A DNA stretch of 48,618 nt, taken from NCBI GenBank assembly GCA_009801015.1, contig VHZZ01000007.1, forward strand, positions 93,492-142,109, given 5' to 3'. The notes under the pieces were generated by a model. That model ran no database searches. It was given only the letters and a program-made list of their open reading frames with translations, and had not been told where the DNA came from. Position 1 is the first letter of the stretch. Each line of letters begins with the position of its first letter. The translations under genes and the position numbers were made by a program. Shown here piece by piece: positions 16,205-29,052 of the stretch. The stretch is from Silene noctiflora (Eukaryota; Streptophyta; Magnoliopsida; Caryophyllales; Caryophyllaceae).

Positions 16205-19200
16205 ATGGAGAAGAAAAAAGTTACAGTGCCATTAGTATGTCATGGGCATTCTCGTCCAGTAGTTGATCTTTTTTACAGTCCAATTACACCTGATGGGTTC
16301 TTCCTCATTAGTGCTAGCAAGGGTAAATTTATTTACTTTGGTTAATTTTATATGTGCAGTGATAATTGATGTTTTTATGTATGCCATTGATCATTTACGG
16401 TGATGTTTCACCTCAATTGACCGAAAATCGTATTGGGATTAAGGCTCTGTAGGGATAGTTGATGTTCATTTATTTGTGGGTTTTGTTTTCTGTGTGTTAA
16501 TTGTTTTTTGTCAATTCAGTAGTGATGTTTGTGATCATGCCCATGTGAAGTAATTAGAGTTTGAGCTTGAATTTCGTATTTTATGAGAGATTGAAATCAT
16601 TGGATATGCCTGGGTTGACCATTTTATACGGATTAACGGTTCATCTTTGGAGTTTGCTTGTGATGTATTATATAGTAAAGCTTGCTTGTGCTTAAAAAGT
16701 TGGGGGATTTACTGCCAGGCTCTTTTGTTTCGTGCCATGAGAGTTATAGATTAGCAACATGAATTTCTTACTGTTCATGAACTAATGAGTTCCGTAGCGT
16801 AGCAACTTTTACCAGTGGCATTATCCCCTGTATTACATTTGTGGAAGGAGATCATGAACGATGTATATAAGAAGTGGAGGGTAGGGGGGAATTTTGATTG
16901 AGTAGCCTTCAAATTTATTTCAAAGGTTGAGGCACTATGCATCTGCATTTTTAGATGAGGCACTTGTTGCACTACTCTTTGTAGATTTATATAAGTTTAG
17001 GTCAATCAGTTTCAGATATTCACGATTAGGAAGTGGTTTGTGCTTTAATGTTGCTGTTTTTTTTGTAATTTATGGAGCAGTTTGTTTGATATTTTTTTTT
17101 TTTTTTTTTGTGAATTTTGTTTGTGACACTTTGTTATTGATACTCATGTAGATTCTAGTCCGATGCTTAGAAATGGGGAAACTGGAGATTGGGTTGGAAC
17201 TTTCCAGGGTCATAAAGGTGCAGTATGGAGTTGCTGCTTAGACAGAAATGCTTTAATTGCAGCAACAGCATCTGCAGACTTCTCCGCGTATGTTTACTGT
17301 ATTTGTTTTTACTAATTGCTTTGGTTCTTCGCCTTTTATTAGAAGGGTTCTTGGTGGAGATTGTCTTGATTGTGTGCTTATGTATGGAGTTTGTGCCTTT
17401 AGGTTGTCCTTTTATATTAGAAGATCCGTCTCATCTTGTATGCGAGGAATCAAGTACATTTTTACCCTCTCTAAATTTTTTTTGGCATGCTTCTAGTCAA
17501 CTGCCGTTGCCCTTTTGTGATATGGTAGTTTTTAGGTATTGATTTGTTTTATATTTCTTGCTTATTCATCTACTAAATGGTACCCTGTCTTTAGTTAGTA
17601 GCCTACATAATACTATGGTGGACTTCGGACATTTGGAAATTAGAAAGTCGCTCTTCATTGTCAGTTGCCACCCATTGATGCTCTTTCAGCTAATTCTGTA
17701 AAAGTGACGTGAGTATCTGTAAAGTTTTGATGGTCTATTTGAAATTATTGGGGAAATTGTCAGTGATGCTTGATCTTCAGTACATCTGCACGAATGAGTT
17801 TCAATTGTATATATATCTTCTCCACTTTACGATTCTCCAAATATTTGTACCTGAGAGATGAAATTTCTTACTTTACTATGCTTGATCCATTTACAGAAAA
17901 GTGTGGGATGCCATAACTGGAGATGTGAAGCATTCATTTGAACACAAACACATTGTTCGGTCTTGTGCTTTCTCAGAGGTAGACACATCAAGCTTAGTTT
18001 TTGTCAACAACAGTCATAGATTAAGCTAAATGAAGATTTATAATTATCTAGCGTTTTAATATTGAAGTTAAATTCTTGATATTTGTGAAAGGCAAACATT
18101 ATTTTTTTACACAGACTTTCGCAATCTCTCATAATCACATACTTTATTGTTTTCCTCCTTTTTAAACGGTTATTGCTGCTTGATGCTAACATATATCATG
18201 AAGTAACCATGCAGCTGCTAGTAGTTTAATTGTTTATTTATGTTGTGGAGCTTACATTTGTGTATTTCCTCATAAATCTGAATGCAGGACACCCACCTTC
18301 TTTTAACTGGTGGGATGGAGAAAATACTGCGCATCTATGATATGAATCGTCCAGATGCACTTCCCAGAGAACTTGATAAGTCTCCTGGTTCAGTGAGAAC
18401 AGTGGCATGGCTTCATAGTGACCAGACTATATTGAGTTCTTGCTCTGACATGGGTGGAGTTAGGTATGCTTTTCGACATCTACGTTTAGCTGATCTGTTT
18501 GATTTAAGCAGTGCTTATCCCTGTAGATTGGCCAAGTTTGTTTGGTTCTGCAAAGTGGCTATGATCACTTGTGGCTATGCTAGAGCCTCTGATGTCCCTC
18601 TTTAAAATTAGAAATCATGGGGGCTATATGATGCTCCCCCCCATTCCACTTTTGTTCTCTTTTTCCAAAATTTATTCCAAATTAATTGTCCTCTTTCTAC
18701 TTTTGGTATGCTAAAATGGGCTGACTACCACTATTACCCTTACTCTTTTAACTACCACTCTCCCTATTAAAATGATATTGTCCCCATTCTTCCTAATTAA
18801 AGGGGGTATAGTAGTAAATTTATCCCTGTTTCTTAAATCTTCCCAAATTGGAAAGTAAGATAATAAAAGTGGAATGGAGGGACTCAAGGGAGTATTTAAT
18901 ATCTCCTTCACATTCTTAGCAGGGGGCTTGGAATGGTTTAATTTTGGATCATAATGTAAAAGGGTGTATTCTTTTTCTGCTTAAGAGCATAGAATGTAAC
19001 AAGGCGGCTTTAGTCATTCTGGGACATGAAGGGAATAATGTTTTCTAGTTCACCCACCAATAGGGAGTACTCAAGTCATGTCAGTATCCATGTGGCTACG
19101 TGTTATGTAGAACTCACTAAGCAATGTCCTATTGTTCACCCACCATTAGAGAATGTGAGGTGAAATAGTCGTGAGACAGATTAATATGGGGGGAACCGTG

Positions 19201-21699
19201 GATGCATACAATTGGTCGTCTTGTTTGGTTGCAACGTGTGTTGTGGTGCACCACAAGCTTGACCAATGCATCAGGAGCATGTCATTGGCACGGGACTAGA
19301 CAACACCATTGCCAGCAAGGGTAAAACAAAACCAGAATTAAAGGATGTTCGATGGAAATTTTACCGTCACCCAACATGGCTGGAGATGGCTAATTGGAAT
19401 GGTATAATTTTATTCCGAGACAGCTTTAAGGGGGATTGTTTAGACCATTTCAATCTTTACCGTTTCGTCCTAAGATAGCGTGTTGCCATGTCGTGCATAC
19501 AAGTAACCCTTTTCCCAACTTAACATTAAAAATTGGCAAACCATGCAACTGTTAAGACTTCCAAGGAATAGAAGTTTTGGATTAGTCACGATCTTGTTGA
19601 CAAAAAGCAGTCTTGCACAGGATGATGGTGGTATACTAGGTTGTCAGTGAGTTGTTGATGGTCTCATAACTCTCATTTAGTTATGACTCAGTCGCCTATG
19701 GTTGTTCTGAACTTCTGAGACCAGATTTGAATGATGTAACGTACACTTAGGATGACTTTATGGATTACGATGTTGGGATTTATTGAAGATTGTCTGCAAG
19801 CATCTATGAGTCTACATTGATTGTATTGATCACAATTTATGCAATCTCAAAAGTAAAGCGATTCAGTTACGCCATATTCAATATCCCACACGGTAACGGC
19901 TTGCTTGAATAAACAATGTTACCTAGGTGAAGGGTTACCATGTAGTACATAATTATATCTCAAATTATTTTGACATGGTCTGTCAGGGTGAACCTTAAAA
20001 GCCGGATATGTAGGTCATACAAATATACTATGCTCTTTGACTGGCATCATAAACAAGGGTCTCAGAATTGACTAAAATTATCTGGAAGAACACATGGTTC
20101 GCAGAATAGATGCCACAAAAAGTTTGTCTCTTCAGTTCCCCACTCGCCCTATACAGCTATATGTTGGGGTCTTGATTTATGTTTGTGAGGCCGTTGTGAT
20201 AGCCCGGCAATAATTTTCTGAACATTCAATTATTCATATATGTGATCATGAAGGACATTAGTCATTGTCATATTGATTCGATTCTTGACACTGGATATAC
20301 GGACATTGAGGAGGTTAAGTTCCACTTTCTAGGTTGACCCAATAGATTGGCTGGTTAACGTTTGGGCTTCTGAAAGGCTTGAATCACTAGATATTGGGTC
20401 GGAATCGCCACTCCCCTTAGATATCTTGCCTTATTTGGTAGCTGCAGTATGTGAGAACTGAGAAGTGAACTTTATTTATTTCTATTTACTAGGGTGCATG
20501 TTGTACTGATACAATGTTTTTTTTTTTTTGGGTGTCAAGGGAGTCGCAAAGGCATTGTTGATGCTTACACGTTTTGAATTGGATCATAAGCACCACCTCT
20601 CAATGACTTTGCTAGCTAAAATAGCGGACATTTAAAGTATTAATTTACTAAGAACTGTGAATAACATTCACTTGTTGAAAATCCTTGGGAACTTGCAGGT
20701 TATGGGACGTGAGAAGTGGCCAGATAACCCGAACTCTTGAGACCAAGGACTCTGTCACTAATGCTGAAGTTAGCCAAGATGGCCGCTATATCACGACCTG
20801 TGATGGAACTAGTGTCAAGTTTTGGGATGCCAATAAGTAAGCGTTCTCTTATATACATATTATTTCGAGTTTCCTTTATTCATATGTATACTTTTCAGTC
20901 TGGGCTTCATATATATGCTGCTGAAGACTCTCTCTTTCTCTATCTGCAGTTTTGGATTGATTAAGAGTTATGAAATGAACTACACTGTGGTATCAGCATC
21001 ACTAGAGCCAAAATTTGGTAACAAATTTGTTGCTGGAGGAGAAGACATGTGGGTCCGAGTCTTTGATTTCAATACCGGTGATGAGATAGGTATGTTTTCC
21101 GATTAATTTTCAAAACTTTTTTTTTCCCCCCATTTTTATCTCCCATTTTGGTAATGTTGATAGTAATACTGTAATCAATGGGTTCTGACTTCTGAGTAAT
21201 TAGTTGTCTGTGGGATTTGGCTACTTTCGAAGTTTTTTTTTTCCCCTTTTGGGTAGAGGGCCTCACAAGTCACAATGCTATCAGTTTTGAAAATAGGCCA
21301 TTAACGATATCCGATTTCGAAGGTTTTATAAATGGTTGTATAAGTCCTACTTAGTTGCTTTGGGACTAGAAACAGTGTTTGGCGGGTGTGATCTTAATAC
21401 TAGTTAGGCCCTGATTGATGTTGTTTAATGCAGCGTGCAACAAGGGTCATCATGGTCCAGTACACTGTGTACGCTTCTCTCCCGGGGGCGAGTCATATGC
21501 CTCAGGATCCGAGGATGGCACCATCAGAATTTGGCAAGCAGGCCTCTCAGCAATCGAAGATAATGAGGTTGCCATAACTACTCCACCTAGTGGCATGGTT
21601 AAAGCTCAGGTAGAAGAAGTTTTGCCGAAAATGGAAAACTGCCAAATTGCCGATGTGGGGAAGATCAAGGAAGAAAAACCAAATGGTAAAGAAAAATAA
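16205..21699 (+). CDS. WD40 protein, serine-threonine kinase receptor-associated protein (STRAP)-like
   Basis: Seven coding exons: 16205-16322, 17152-17287, 17897-17978, 18288-18463, 20699-20836, 20950-21089, 21434-21699. Every junction is GT-AG and the frame closes at 352 codons with the stop (351 residues), close to the usual length. It forms a WD40 propeller of about seven repeats: [14 protein letters not shown] near 14, [12 protein letters not shown] near 61, [13 protein letters not shown] near 102, [45 protein letters not shown] and [19 protein letters not shown]. The C-terminal 50 residues are acidic and Lys-rich. In animals STRAP binds TGF-beta receptors and also the SMN complex. In plants, which lack those receptors, it is thought to be a scaffold with an RNA or ribonucleoprotein role; I cannot refine this. 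The 2.2-kb intron 4 contains a MITE. The gene is intact. Confidence 0.93.
18629..18891. mobile_element. Stowaway-like MITE in STRAP intron 4
   Basis: The left end CCCCCATTCCACTTTTGTT is inverted at the right end (AATAAAAGTGGAATGGAGGG), with the right outer end CTCCCTT next to TA at 18892. The left boundary is less clear. It lies well away from both splice sites. Confidence 0.5.
18892..20698. other. Rest of STRAP intron 4, nothing recognised
   Basis: Intron sequence of about 1.8 kb with higher GC than the other introns and no long open frame or terminal repeats. It may contain an old insertion, but I see no clear element borders. The acceptor is 'acttgcag|g' at 20698. Confidence 0.4.
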
Positions 21700-22803
21700 T
21701 GTTGTTAACTTTTGCTTTTAACCCTTTGGACTGTCCGTTCTCTTCCTTTAATTGTAAACCTCGACGAAACACCTTATATACATGAAACATCTTTGTTTTG
21801 TACAATTTCGACTATATTTCATGTCATTTTGTTTGGATGGCTGGTCGTCTCATGTTAATTTAAATTGCAAATGTTAGCGTGTGGGACGCCTGTTAGAGTT
21901 GGCTTGTCCGACACACAAAAGAAGCGGGTGCAATACATGCATATTCAAAACTTCACTAAGATCCAGCCCCCTAATCCGTCCATAATTCGTCTGCCTGCTT
22001 ACCCCTGACCACAAAATCCATCTTTGATGTGGGCTCTTATTCGGTTCAGATTTGTGTTTGATCACCTCAAATTCAAATGTGTGTATGGTTTGAACCGTCT
22101 CATATTTTGTGATGACGAGCCAGAGCAATACGATATGCAGAGTAACATTAGTAAGCGCGCAATTAAAATTACTGTGGTTGATGCCTTACATTGCTTCCTT
22201 TGCTTGGAGTAATAAACGAGCTTATTTACTGATCGACGTTTGTACTTCTCTGTTTTACGTTCCTCAGTTTGTCACTCGAGCAACATAAACTCACTAGTGT
22301 TAAACCCATGGAAATTGCTCGGGTCTGCTCTATTTTCGCTTGTACATTACACAAAAGTTTCACTGAAATTCTCAATGAAATTCACTAAATAAAGTTTGTC
22401 AAATGAATTTAATTACACTTGCGCGAATACGCATTAGTTTTACTACAGAGCCCAGAGGGGAACATCAACAAAACACAACCGTAAATCATAATTGATTAGA
22501 CAAAATAAATTATCTCTTGACCACCGAGTAGCAGAGTAACCTACACTCCCGCCCAAAAGAACCATCTCCGAGTCTGGCTCATCGACTGATGAATTCCAAG
22601 CACGGGTTAACATGTTCGTAACAAAAATCGGAAATGGTTATCTACGCCTGCATAACCAAAAGGCAGTTTTGATTCTGACGAGTATCATACTCAGTCATGA
22701 ATACCACCAGTCTACCAAACAACTTAACCGATAGCTGACACTGGTAACAATAGCAATAGAGCCTTAATCCCAAACTAACTTTGGGTTAGCAAAAACGCGG
22801 GTC
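21700..22803. other. Convergent 3' flank between the STRAP and KCS genes
   Basis: STRAP ends at 21699 and the KCS stop codon is at 22804, so both 3' UTRs and terminators fall here. No gene is supported. Short open frames overlap on both strands with no protein-like features. Confidence 0.5.
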
Positions 22804-24348
22804 TCAAAATGGAGAGGTTAATGGAACACTGACGGGAAACTTTTGGATCTCGTCCATCCATGGATTCTTCTCCATAGCAGGGTTTACAGTTCTTAAAGCC
22901 TGCCAAACCGCACTATTGCACTTAAATCCGGACCCAAATGCAATCTGCCATACCCGATCTCCCTTCTTCATCCTTCCTTTGGCTTCTGAGTACGCCAATT
23001 CATACCACAGCGAACTACTTGAAGTGTTTCCAAAGCGGTAGAGGGTCATCCTCGATGGTTCCATGTGCCATTCGCTGAGCTGTAAGTTCTTTTCCAGCTC
23101 ATCAAGTACAGCTCTTCCGCCAGCATGGATGCAAAAATGATCGAAAGCCAACTTGAAGTCCGGAATATATGGCTTGATTTTCATCTTGAAGAGCTTCTTT
23201 CCTACAAGTGTGGCTAAGAAGAGCAATTGCTCAGACATTGGAAGAACCAGAGGCCCTAATGTAGTGATGTTGGTCTTTAAGGCATCACCAGCAACCGCCA
23301 TCAACTCTTTCGAGAGAGAGACACCAACTGTCCCAGTGGGGTCCTCCTGCTGGTAAACACAAGAGAAGCACTTGTCATCCGATCCCTTGTGGGTCCGAAC
23401 GGTGTGGACCAACTTGTACTTGGACCGACTTCTGTCAGATTGTTTGTTAGATAAGAGGATGGCAGCGCCCCCCATTCTAAACAAGCAATTTGGTAGAAGC
23501 ATAGAACGTTCGTTACCAAGATACCAATTCAAAGTAATGTTTTCGGTACTTAAAACCAAAGCGTAGGAATTCGGATGGACTTGGAGGAGTTGCTTAGCAA
23601 GATCAATGGAAAGAACACCAGCACTACATCCCATGCCTCCCAAATTGTAGCTCACAATGTTCCCTCGAAGCTTGTAATGGTTCACAATCATGGCAGAGAG
23701 AGAAGGGGTAGGGTTAAATAAGCTACAATTGACAACCAAAATGCCAATGTCCTTTGGTTTCACATTAGTCTTGGCCAAGAGCTCATCAATGGCACCAAAC
23801 ATCACGTCTTCTGCTTCTTTCCTAGCAAAAGCCATAGACGGATTTGGAGGTGAATTATGTAAAGCCTCGGGAAGATAAGTATCCTCCCCAAGGCCAGACC
23901 TCTCAAGGATTTTCCTCTGAAATGCGAGGATTTGGTCAGAAAAGTCACCCCACTTCTCAGATTTCTCCATGAAATAAGGTCTAGAGAACTTCAGTGACTC
24001 ATTTGGTTTGTAGCATGCAAAGTCAACGAGGTAAACATGGTGAGGGCGGGTCATAAAGTATAGAGTGGACAAGAACACGATTAGAGTTGAGCATATAATA
24101 ACAGAAATGAGGTTATACTGGAGATGCTCCCACAGCAAAGAAATGTCTTCAAACGAAAACGTGGAGAGTTGAGCAGCTAATATAGCAACAACGGGAGAGA
24201 GGAAAAGGTACATCCCATGTTTTATAAGGTAATGGTAACCAAGCTTAACATACTTTAACCTCACAGATTGCTTGAAATCAGGCAGCTTAGTTCTTGATGA
24301 AGATGATGTTTTTGCGACCAAGGGCGTAGTGGGTTTGTCATCGGCCAT
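22804..24348 (-). CDS. 3-ketoacyl-CoA synthase (KCS11-like)
   Basis: An intronless coding region of 514 residues. KCS enzymes sit in the endoplasmic reticulum membrane and catalyse the first, chain-length-determining step of very-long-chain fatty acid elongation (acyl-CoA plus malonyl-CoA), feeding cuticular waxes, suberin and sphingolipids. Two N-terminal membrane segments are visible (about residues 46-65 and 79-99), preceded by [20 protein letters not shown]. The FAE1/CUT1-type catalytic domain follows, with the expected triad: Cys241 in GGMGCSAG, His408 in [10 protein letters not shown] and Asn441 in FGNTSSSS. The sequence resembles the KCS11/KCS4/KCS17 group; the exact paralogue is uncertain. 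The start is the Met of [10 protein letters not shown]. The open frame continues upstream (Met at 24384), but 'atatttcag' at 24369-24377 looks like a splice acceptor, so that part is probably the end of a leader intron. The gene is intact. Confidence 0.93.
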   Translation of the reverse strand: MADDKPTTPLVAKTSSSSRTKLPDFKQSVRLKYVKLGYHYLIKHGMYLFLSPVVAILAAQLSTFSFEDISLLWEHLQYNLISVIICSTLIVFLSTLYFMTRPHHVYLVDFACYKPNESLKFSRPYFMEKSEKWGDFSDQILAFQRKILERSGLGEDTYLPEALHNSPPNPSMAFARKEAEDVMFGAIDELLAKTNVKPKDIGILVVNCSLFNPTPSLSAMIVNHYKLRGNIVSYNLGGMGCSAGVLSIDLAKQLLQVHPNSYALVLSTENITLNWYLGNERSMLLPNCLFRMGGAAILLSNKQSDRSRSKYKLVHTVRTHKGSDDKCFSCVYQQEDPTGTVGVSLSKELMAVAGDALKTNITTLGPLVLPMSEQLLFLATLVGKKLFKMKIKPYIPDFKLAFDHFCIHAGGRAVLDELEKNLQLSEWHMEPSRMTLYRFGNTSSSSLWYELAYSEAKGRMKKGDRVWQIAFGSGFKCNSAVWQALRTVNPAMEKNPWMDEIQKFPVSVPLTSPF

Positions 24349-24368
24349 TTGGTTGTCTCTTTTATCCT

Positions 24369-26640
24369 CTGAAATATTAATCATTGTGTTAGAATCAGGT
24401 GCATATAAATGTAAGAATTGTGATGCAAATTTGCGGAAGCGATTATAACAAAACAATAACAAAATAGGGATATTTGCTTCGAAATCCTCCTAGAAATCGA
24501 ATCAATGGGATATTTGGGTCGAAGATCTCGATGAAATGATCGCCTAAGTAAGTTAAAAGACCTATTTCACTTGAGAGGGTGAATTAAATTAAAGATCTAT
24601 TTAATTTAGCTCGGAGATTTGAAGTATGTCTCAAATCAAGATTGGTGATCAAACTGGTCGATTTTTCTGAATTTTATTTTTCAACTTGTCTAATACGTAA
24701 TAAGCAATACAATGTTCCCCATTTATAGTAAAAAATGACACTCCTAATCGAAATAAGTAAACGAGTTTCCTTACGTTCGAGACTCCTAATTCATATAGAC
24801 AATCGAAATTGTCTAGACTCCTAATTGCACTTTAAATTGCCTTATTATTATTATACTTCTTAATAAATACTCCTAGTCAAACTACGATACATAATACACA
24901 ATTACACATTCGTCATGTATCAAATTGGTAACTACAATCTCCACAAAGCCATAGCACGAATGCAATAATGCATGGCACGAAGGCTCCAAAATTGAGTCTT
25001 GTATGAGACGGTCTAGTGAAGGCTCCAAATGAACATTTTTTGCATCTCAAATTCATTTAATCTAATCATGAAATTTACGACACAAAATAAACCAGCCACA
25101 AACCCTCCACGCCATACATTCAGATTCAGCATGGCCTTACCAATTTGAATGTTACCAAAAAAAGAAAAAGAAAAATTATTAAAAAGGTTGGCACCTTCTC
25201 ATCATTAACATGGAAGATCACCTAATAGGCTCAAACCAAAATTATATTCCCAATATAAATTAAATGCCACCCTTAAAATTACACGACAAAAATCGAAAAG
25301 ACAGAAGAAATCAAAGCCAAAACAGATCTTTGAATCGTAGATACAAAACACACTATGAAACCATTTATGAAAATTCACATTTGCATGACTCATTTCTTTC
25401 CGTGTTCAGTTAGTATACGCCAACACAGAAGTTGCACATGTAAAAACATTAGAAAATGTTAGATATGAGTCGTTGCTACATCGTTTATTACATCCCCACT
25501 ATAAAGTTAACTTAAAATACCTTCAACCGCCTCATTTGATGCCAGTGAAAGACACTGGAGAATGAGAGCGACACCACCAAAAGCTTAAATCGGCAATCTA
25601 GTTGCTCTCGAAAATTCACATTTGACAGATCTACTACAGAAATCTGGTGTCTATTGACTCACTATAAATTCTTCAGTAACCAATGAATTTTTTTTGTTTC
25701 AGCTTAATTTAATTTCCTTAATTCCGAACCTCACATTTGTTTTTTCTCTGTATAATTTACCACAACAGCGAAAATTATATGAAATCATTCCCTTCATATC
25801 AGAATTGTTTAGCTTTATGTACTGCATAGATGATCATAAAGATACAAACATCAATCATGATCTTTAATCATATTGAAACCACTATTAGAAGGCTCCTTTC
25901 CACCCAAACATAAAGGTAACAATGATTAATTTCATCAAAATCCATATAATCAAAGATAATAACCAAAATGGTTCAAAATTTGATAGAATCTAAAATCCGA
26001 AATCAATCCAGTAGGTCTTGCTTAAGACGGTCTTAAGCTACGACCTCACAACCCCTCTTTCATTTTAATGTTATTTAAATCGGTTGTGAGTGCCGTCTTA
26101 ATCTAAGACGGTTTTAAACAAGAGTTCGTGAAACCAATCATCATCAGATAATGCAATAATTACAGCAACATTGCATCAAAAACCAAATCTAATCAAACAC
26201 AAACAACAAAAAGATCATAACTTTCCTAAAATCAGACATAAATAAGCAGAAATAACCAAATTATACAGGAATTGATGATGATTTATAATTTTATATGACC
26301 AAAATGTAAAACAAATTGCATAATCATGGAAATGTAGTTGATTTACAAATGCAAAAATTACATCAAATAATAAAAACAAAAACAATCAAAAGTTCAAAAT
26401 TTGCAAGGAATTAAATTGTAAAAATCATAACCTCAAAGATCACACCAAATGAAGAAAAAATTGCAGATTTCTGAAGAGGGTACCTTCAAATTACAACAAT
26501 GGAGGGATATCACACGTGCCCAGAACTTTAGAATATGTAGAAAGATTGAAAAAGGTATTGAATTGATTGAATCAGGTGGTCAAAATATAGATGCAACTAA
26601 ATTTAGATCCTTTTCACTGCTTTTCATTTTCTTCTTGCCA
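24369..26640 (-). other. Upstream region of KCS; possible long leader intron
   Basis: No coding gene is supported over 2.2 kb of AT-rich DNA. On the minus strand a donor-like 'gaag|gtaccc' (exon edge 26484), a G-box-like CACGTG at about 26514 and a TATAATAA-like site near 26655 could mark a leader exon spliced to the acceptor at 24369. This is inference; transcripts would decide. A small foldback element lies inside (26017-26122). Confidence 0.3.
26017..26122. mobile_element. Small foldback element ('aagacggtct' family)
   Basis: The left arm CTTGCTTAAGACGGTCTTAA is mirrored by the right arm ending 'taagacggttttaaacaag'. Similar words occur singly at 2787, 2970, 25003 and 36308, so the family is dispersed. 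Target duplication is not clear. Confidence 0.45.
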
Positions 26641-26733
26641 TGGGAGTTTTATTATTATAGAATGATTTAAGGAGACTAGTGCTTGATGAGTTGGAAGAGA
26701 TAAATAATACTATTAAAAAGTACAGTTTGTGTC

Positions 26734-27169
26734 ATTGAAGACGACCCTATCCGTCAAGTTGAAGACAGATAGTGTTCATCCGACAATATCATAAGTGGGA
26801 GTAGTGATGGCATCGGGCCGGGCTTGGGCCAGGCGGGGCTCTTCTGGTCAGACCCGGGCCAGGCCAGGGGGGAGGGCGGGCCGGGCTGGGATTATGTCTG
26901 GCCCGGGCCAGGGGGAGGGCGGGCTGGGGGCGGGCCGGGTCTGGATATTGTGACCAGGGCCAGGCCAGGGAAGGGGGCGGGCTTGGCCGGGCTGTCTGCT
27001 CGGTGGCTAAACAGGGCGGGTCGGGCCGGGCCGAGCCGGGCCAGCCTGTGCTGATGGCCATCCCTAAGTGGGAGGGTAAGTGGGGTGCTTCACTTGATTT
27101 GTCACTTGTATATTGTGAGAGGGGCACTTATCCGTCTTCTGCTTGTGATGGATAGTGTTCGTCTTCAAT
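26734..27169. mobile_element. MITE with 'attgaagacg' inverted ends, host of a nested element
   Basis: The left end ATTGAAGACGACCCTATCCG is mirrored at 27120-27169 (reverse complement ATTGAAGACGAACACTATCC). A single-ended relative lies at 4688. It is split by the GC-rich element 26802-27066. Confidence 0.5.
26802..27066. mobile_element. GC-rich hAT-type MITE nested in the previous element
   Basis: 265 bp made largely of 'gggccgggcc' and 'ggccaggc' words. The ends TAGTGATGGC and (reverse complement) TAGGGATGGC are inverted, and an exact 8-bp duplication agtgggag flanks it (26794-26801 and 27067-27074). Open frames across it are repeat artefacts. Confidence 0.75.
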
Positions 27170-27362
27170 GAGAATTTGGGTAAGAAGTAATGATTGGGAA
27201 GAAAATAGATAAGAAAATGAGATAGATAAATAGAGAGGAGTCTAACTCGATTTTATGGGTGTTAGGTGTAGTTATTAACGGTTTTAGGTTGAGTCGGAAT
27301 TTTCTTATGTACGAGCATGTTTGGTCTAACTTGTTGAAAATGAGTTTTTGGTTTTGAAATTA

Positions 27363-27722
27363 GGGTGCGTTTGGCCTAGTTTTTGAAAGTTTTTTTTCGG
27401 CTAAAAAGCACAAATTGGCCAAACATACCATTTTATAAAAAGTTAAAAGTAATTTTCTAAAAGCTCAAAAACCAACTTTTTGTCCTTATAAATAGAAACA
27501 ATAATTTGATGTTTGATTTTGAAAAGCACTTCTAAATGTGCTTAATTTTCTAAAGTGTTTTTTAAAGGTAGAAGTACAAATTGTTGTTTCTGATATTAAG
27601 GGGAAAAAGATTATTTTTTTGCTTTTGAGAATTTTCTTTTTAACTTTAAAATAATGATGTATTTGACAAAAAGTGTTTTTAAATCCAAAAATACTTTTAA
27701 AAGTCAGGTCAAACACACACAC
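27363..27722. mobile_element. MITE with 'gtttggcc' ends
   Basis: The left end GGTGCGTTTGGCC is mirrored at the right end by GGTCAAACACACAC. The interior is AT-rich with 'aaaagt' words. No target duplication found. Confidence 0.4.
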
Positions 27723-28089
27723 GAAAATTTTCAATTTAGACGGCTTGTTTCATCCGAACGGTTTCAGATGACTTCCGCTGCCAAAAGAAAAAAAATAAAT
27801 ATCATATGACTTGTAGCTAGTCTTATTCTTGAGGATTTTGATATTATATTCGACTTAAATTATCATATCTTTGAAGGGTCTTCAATCGAACTTTATACGT
27901 ATAATTCTCTCCAGTATGCCATAGTTGACCTTTCTAGGGCAAAATCAATTGCAACTCTTGGGTTATTTTAATTTCCACTTTCAAAATCAAAGGGCCATTC
28001 AAACAAACCAAACCTCAATTTGTTTCCTAGTGAAATATTCCGATATTCGAGCACAAAGTTATGTTAGACCCTTTAATACCTTACTTAGG
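27723..28089. other. Spacer, nothing recognised
   Basis: AT-rich sequence between two MITEs. No protein-like open frame and no clear repeat. Confidence 0.4.
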
Positions 28090-28817
28090 TGCTGTTCGAC
28101 CAAGTTTTAAGAGTGTTTTTCTAATTTAAAAAGCTAAACTTAGGCCAAACAATATAAATTAGGGATATCTAAAACTACTTTTAAAAAGTCAAAAACTCAT
28201 TATTCATTCTACTTTTCACAAAAGAGTCAAAAAATTTGATTTATCGGCATAATTTTGATATACGAGAGCCAAACATTACTTTGTATTCAAATGATGATTT
28301 TACAAATAACATGATTAATAAAAAAAAGCAAAAAAAGTTAGATGAAGAAGCTGTTTAACCAAGCTTTAGAAGTGCTTTTCTAATTGAAAAAGTAGTAGCT
28401 TGGCCAAACACTATATATTAGAGAGTTTTAAAACTACTTTTAAAAAGCAAAAAACTGATTATTCACCCCCAGAAGTAGAAGTAGCTATTTGTTACTTCTA
28501 CTTCTACTTTTCACATAAAGAGCCAAAAAAACAAAAAAACTAAATGAAAATAGTTAGGCCAAACAGAGAAATTTAATAAGAAACCGTTTTTACAAAAATA
28601 TGGCCAAACAACCAAAATTTTTCCAAGAAGTAACTTATGAATAAACCCCTTTTAAAAAGTAAAAACTATTTCACATAAGCAAGGCCAAACAGCACCGAAA
28701 GTAGTTAGGTCAAACATATAAATTTTATAAGTAGTAGTTTTTATAAAAGTATGGCCAAACAACTAATTTTTTTTTCAAAAAGTAGCTTATGAAAAAACTC
28801 TTTTTAAAAAGGAAAAA
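28090..28817. mobile_element. MITE cluster of the 'ggccaaacagcacc' type
   Basis: GGTGCTGTTCGACC at 28090 is mirrored by GGCCAAACAGCACC at 28684-28697. Inside, a unit of about 120 bp is repeated (28095-28211 and 28352-28468, both with 'aaaactacttttaaaaag' and 'attattcac'), so two related elements may be nested or tandem. Confidence 0.4.
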
Positions 28818-29050
28818 CTAATGCAGTTTATCTCTATTTTAAAAATAGTAGAAATTTGCATATATAATCCTAGGAAAATATTTTATTAGCTTTATTTATG
28901 TAAAAGTTGAACAATTATAGATGTTAAACCATGATTCATGTTACAAAATTAATTAGGAAATAAATATTGTCAAGTAAAATATCATGCACTTAGGTCGGAA
29001 ATTTGAGCGAGAGAATTTAAAGATGATTTAATCTTTTAGTATATAGGGGA
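28818..29050 (-). mobile_element. Helitron-like copy abutting the first IMA promoter
   Basis: Its reverse complement begins TCCCCTATATACTAAAAGAT and follows the copy at 784-1100 closely for over 200 bp. The 5' end falls at 29050, three bases before the conserved IMA promoter block, so everything upstream of that block was replaced or displaced. The 3' end is not identified. Confidence 0.5.
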
Positions 29051-29052
29051 CT

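Noticed and set aside
17225-17542. Plus-strand open frame of 105 codons
   Set aside because: Starts inside STRAP exon 2 in another frame and runs into the intron after the donor at 17288.
23153-23878. Open frames on both strands within the KCS gene
   Set aside because: Shadows of the KCS reading frame; no independent features.
26449-26670. Small coding gene (73 codons)
   Set aside because: No family resemblance, ends in a low-complexity hydrophobic stretch, and the region reads better as a leader exon on the other strand.
26789-27127. Overlapping Pro/Arg- and Gly-rich open frames on both strands
   Set aside because: They are translations of the gggccgggcc repeats of a MITE with target duplications.
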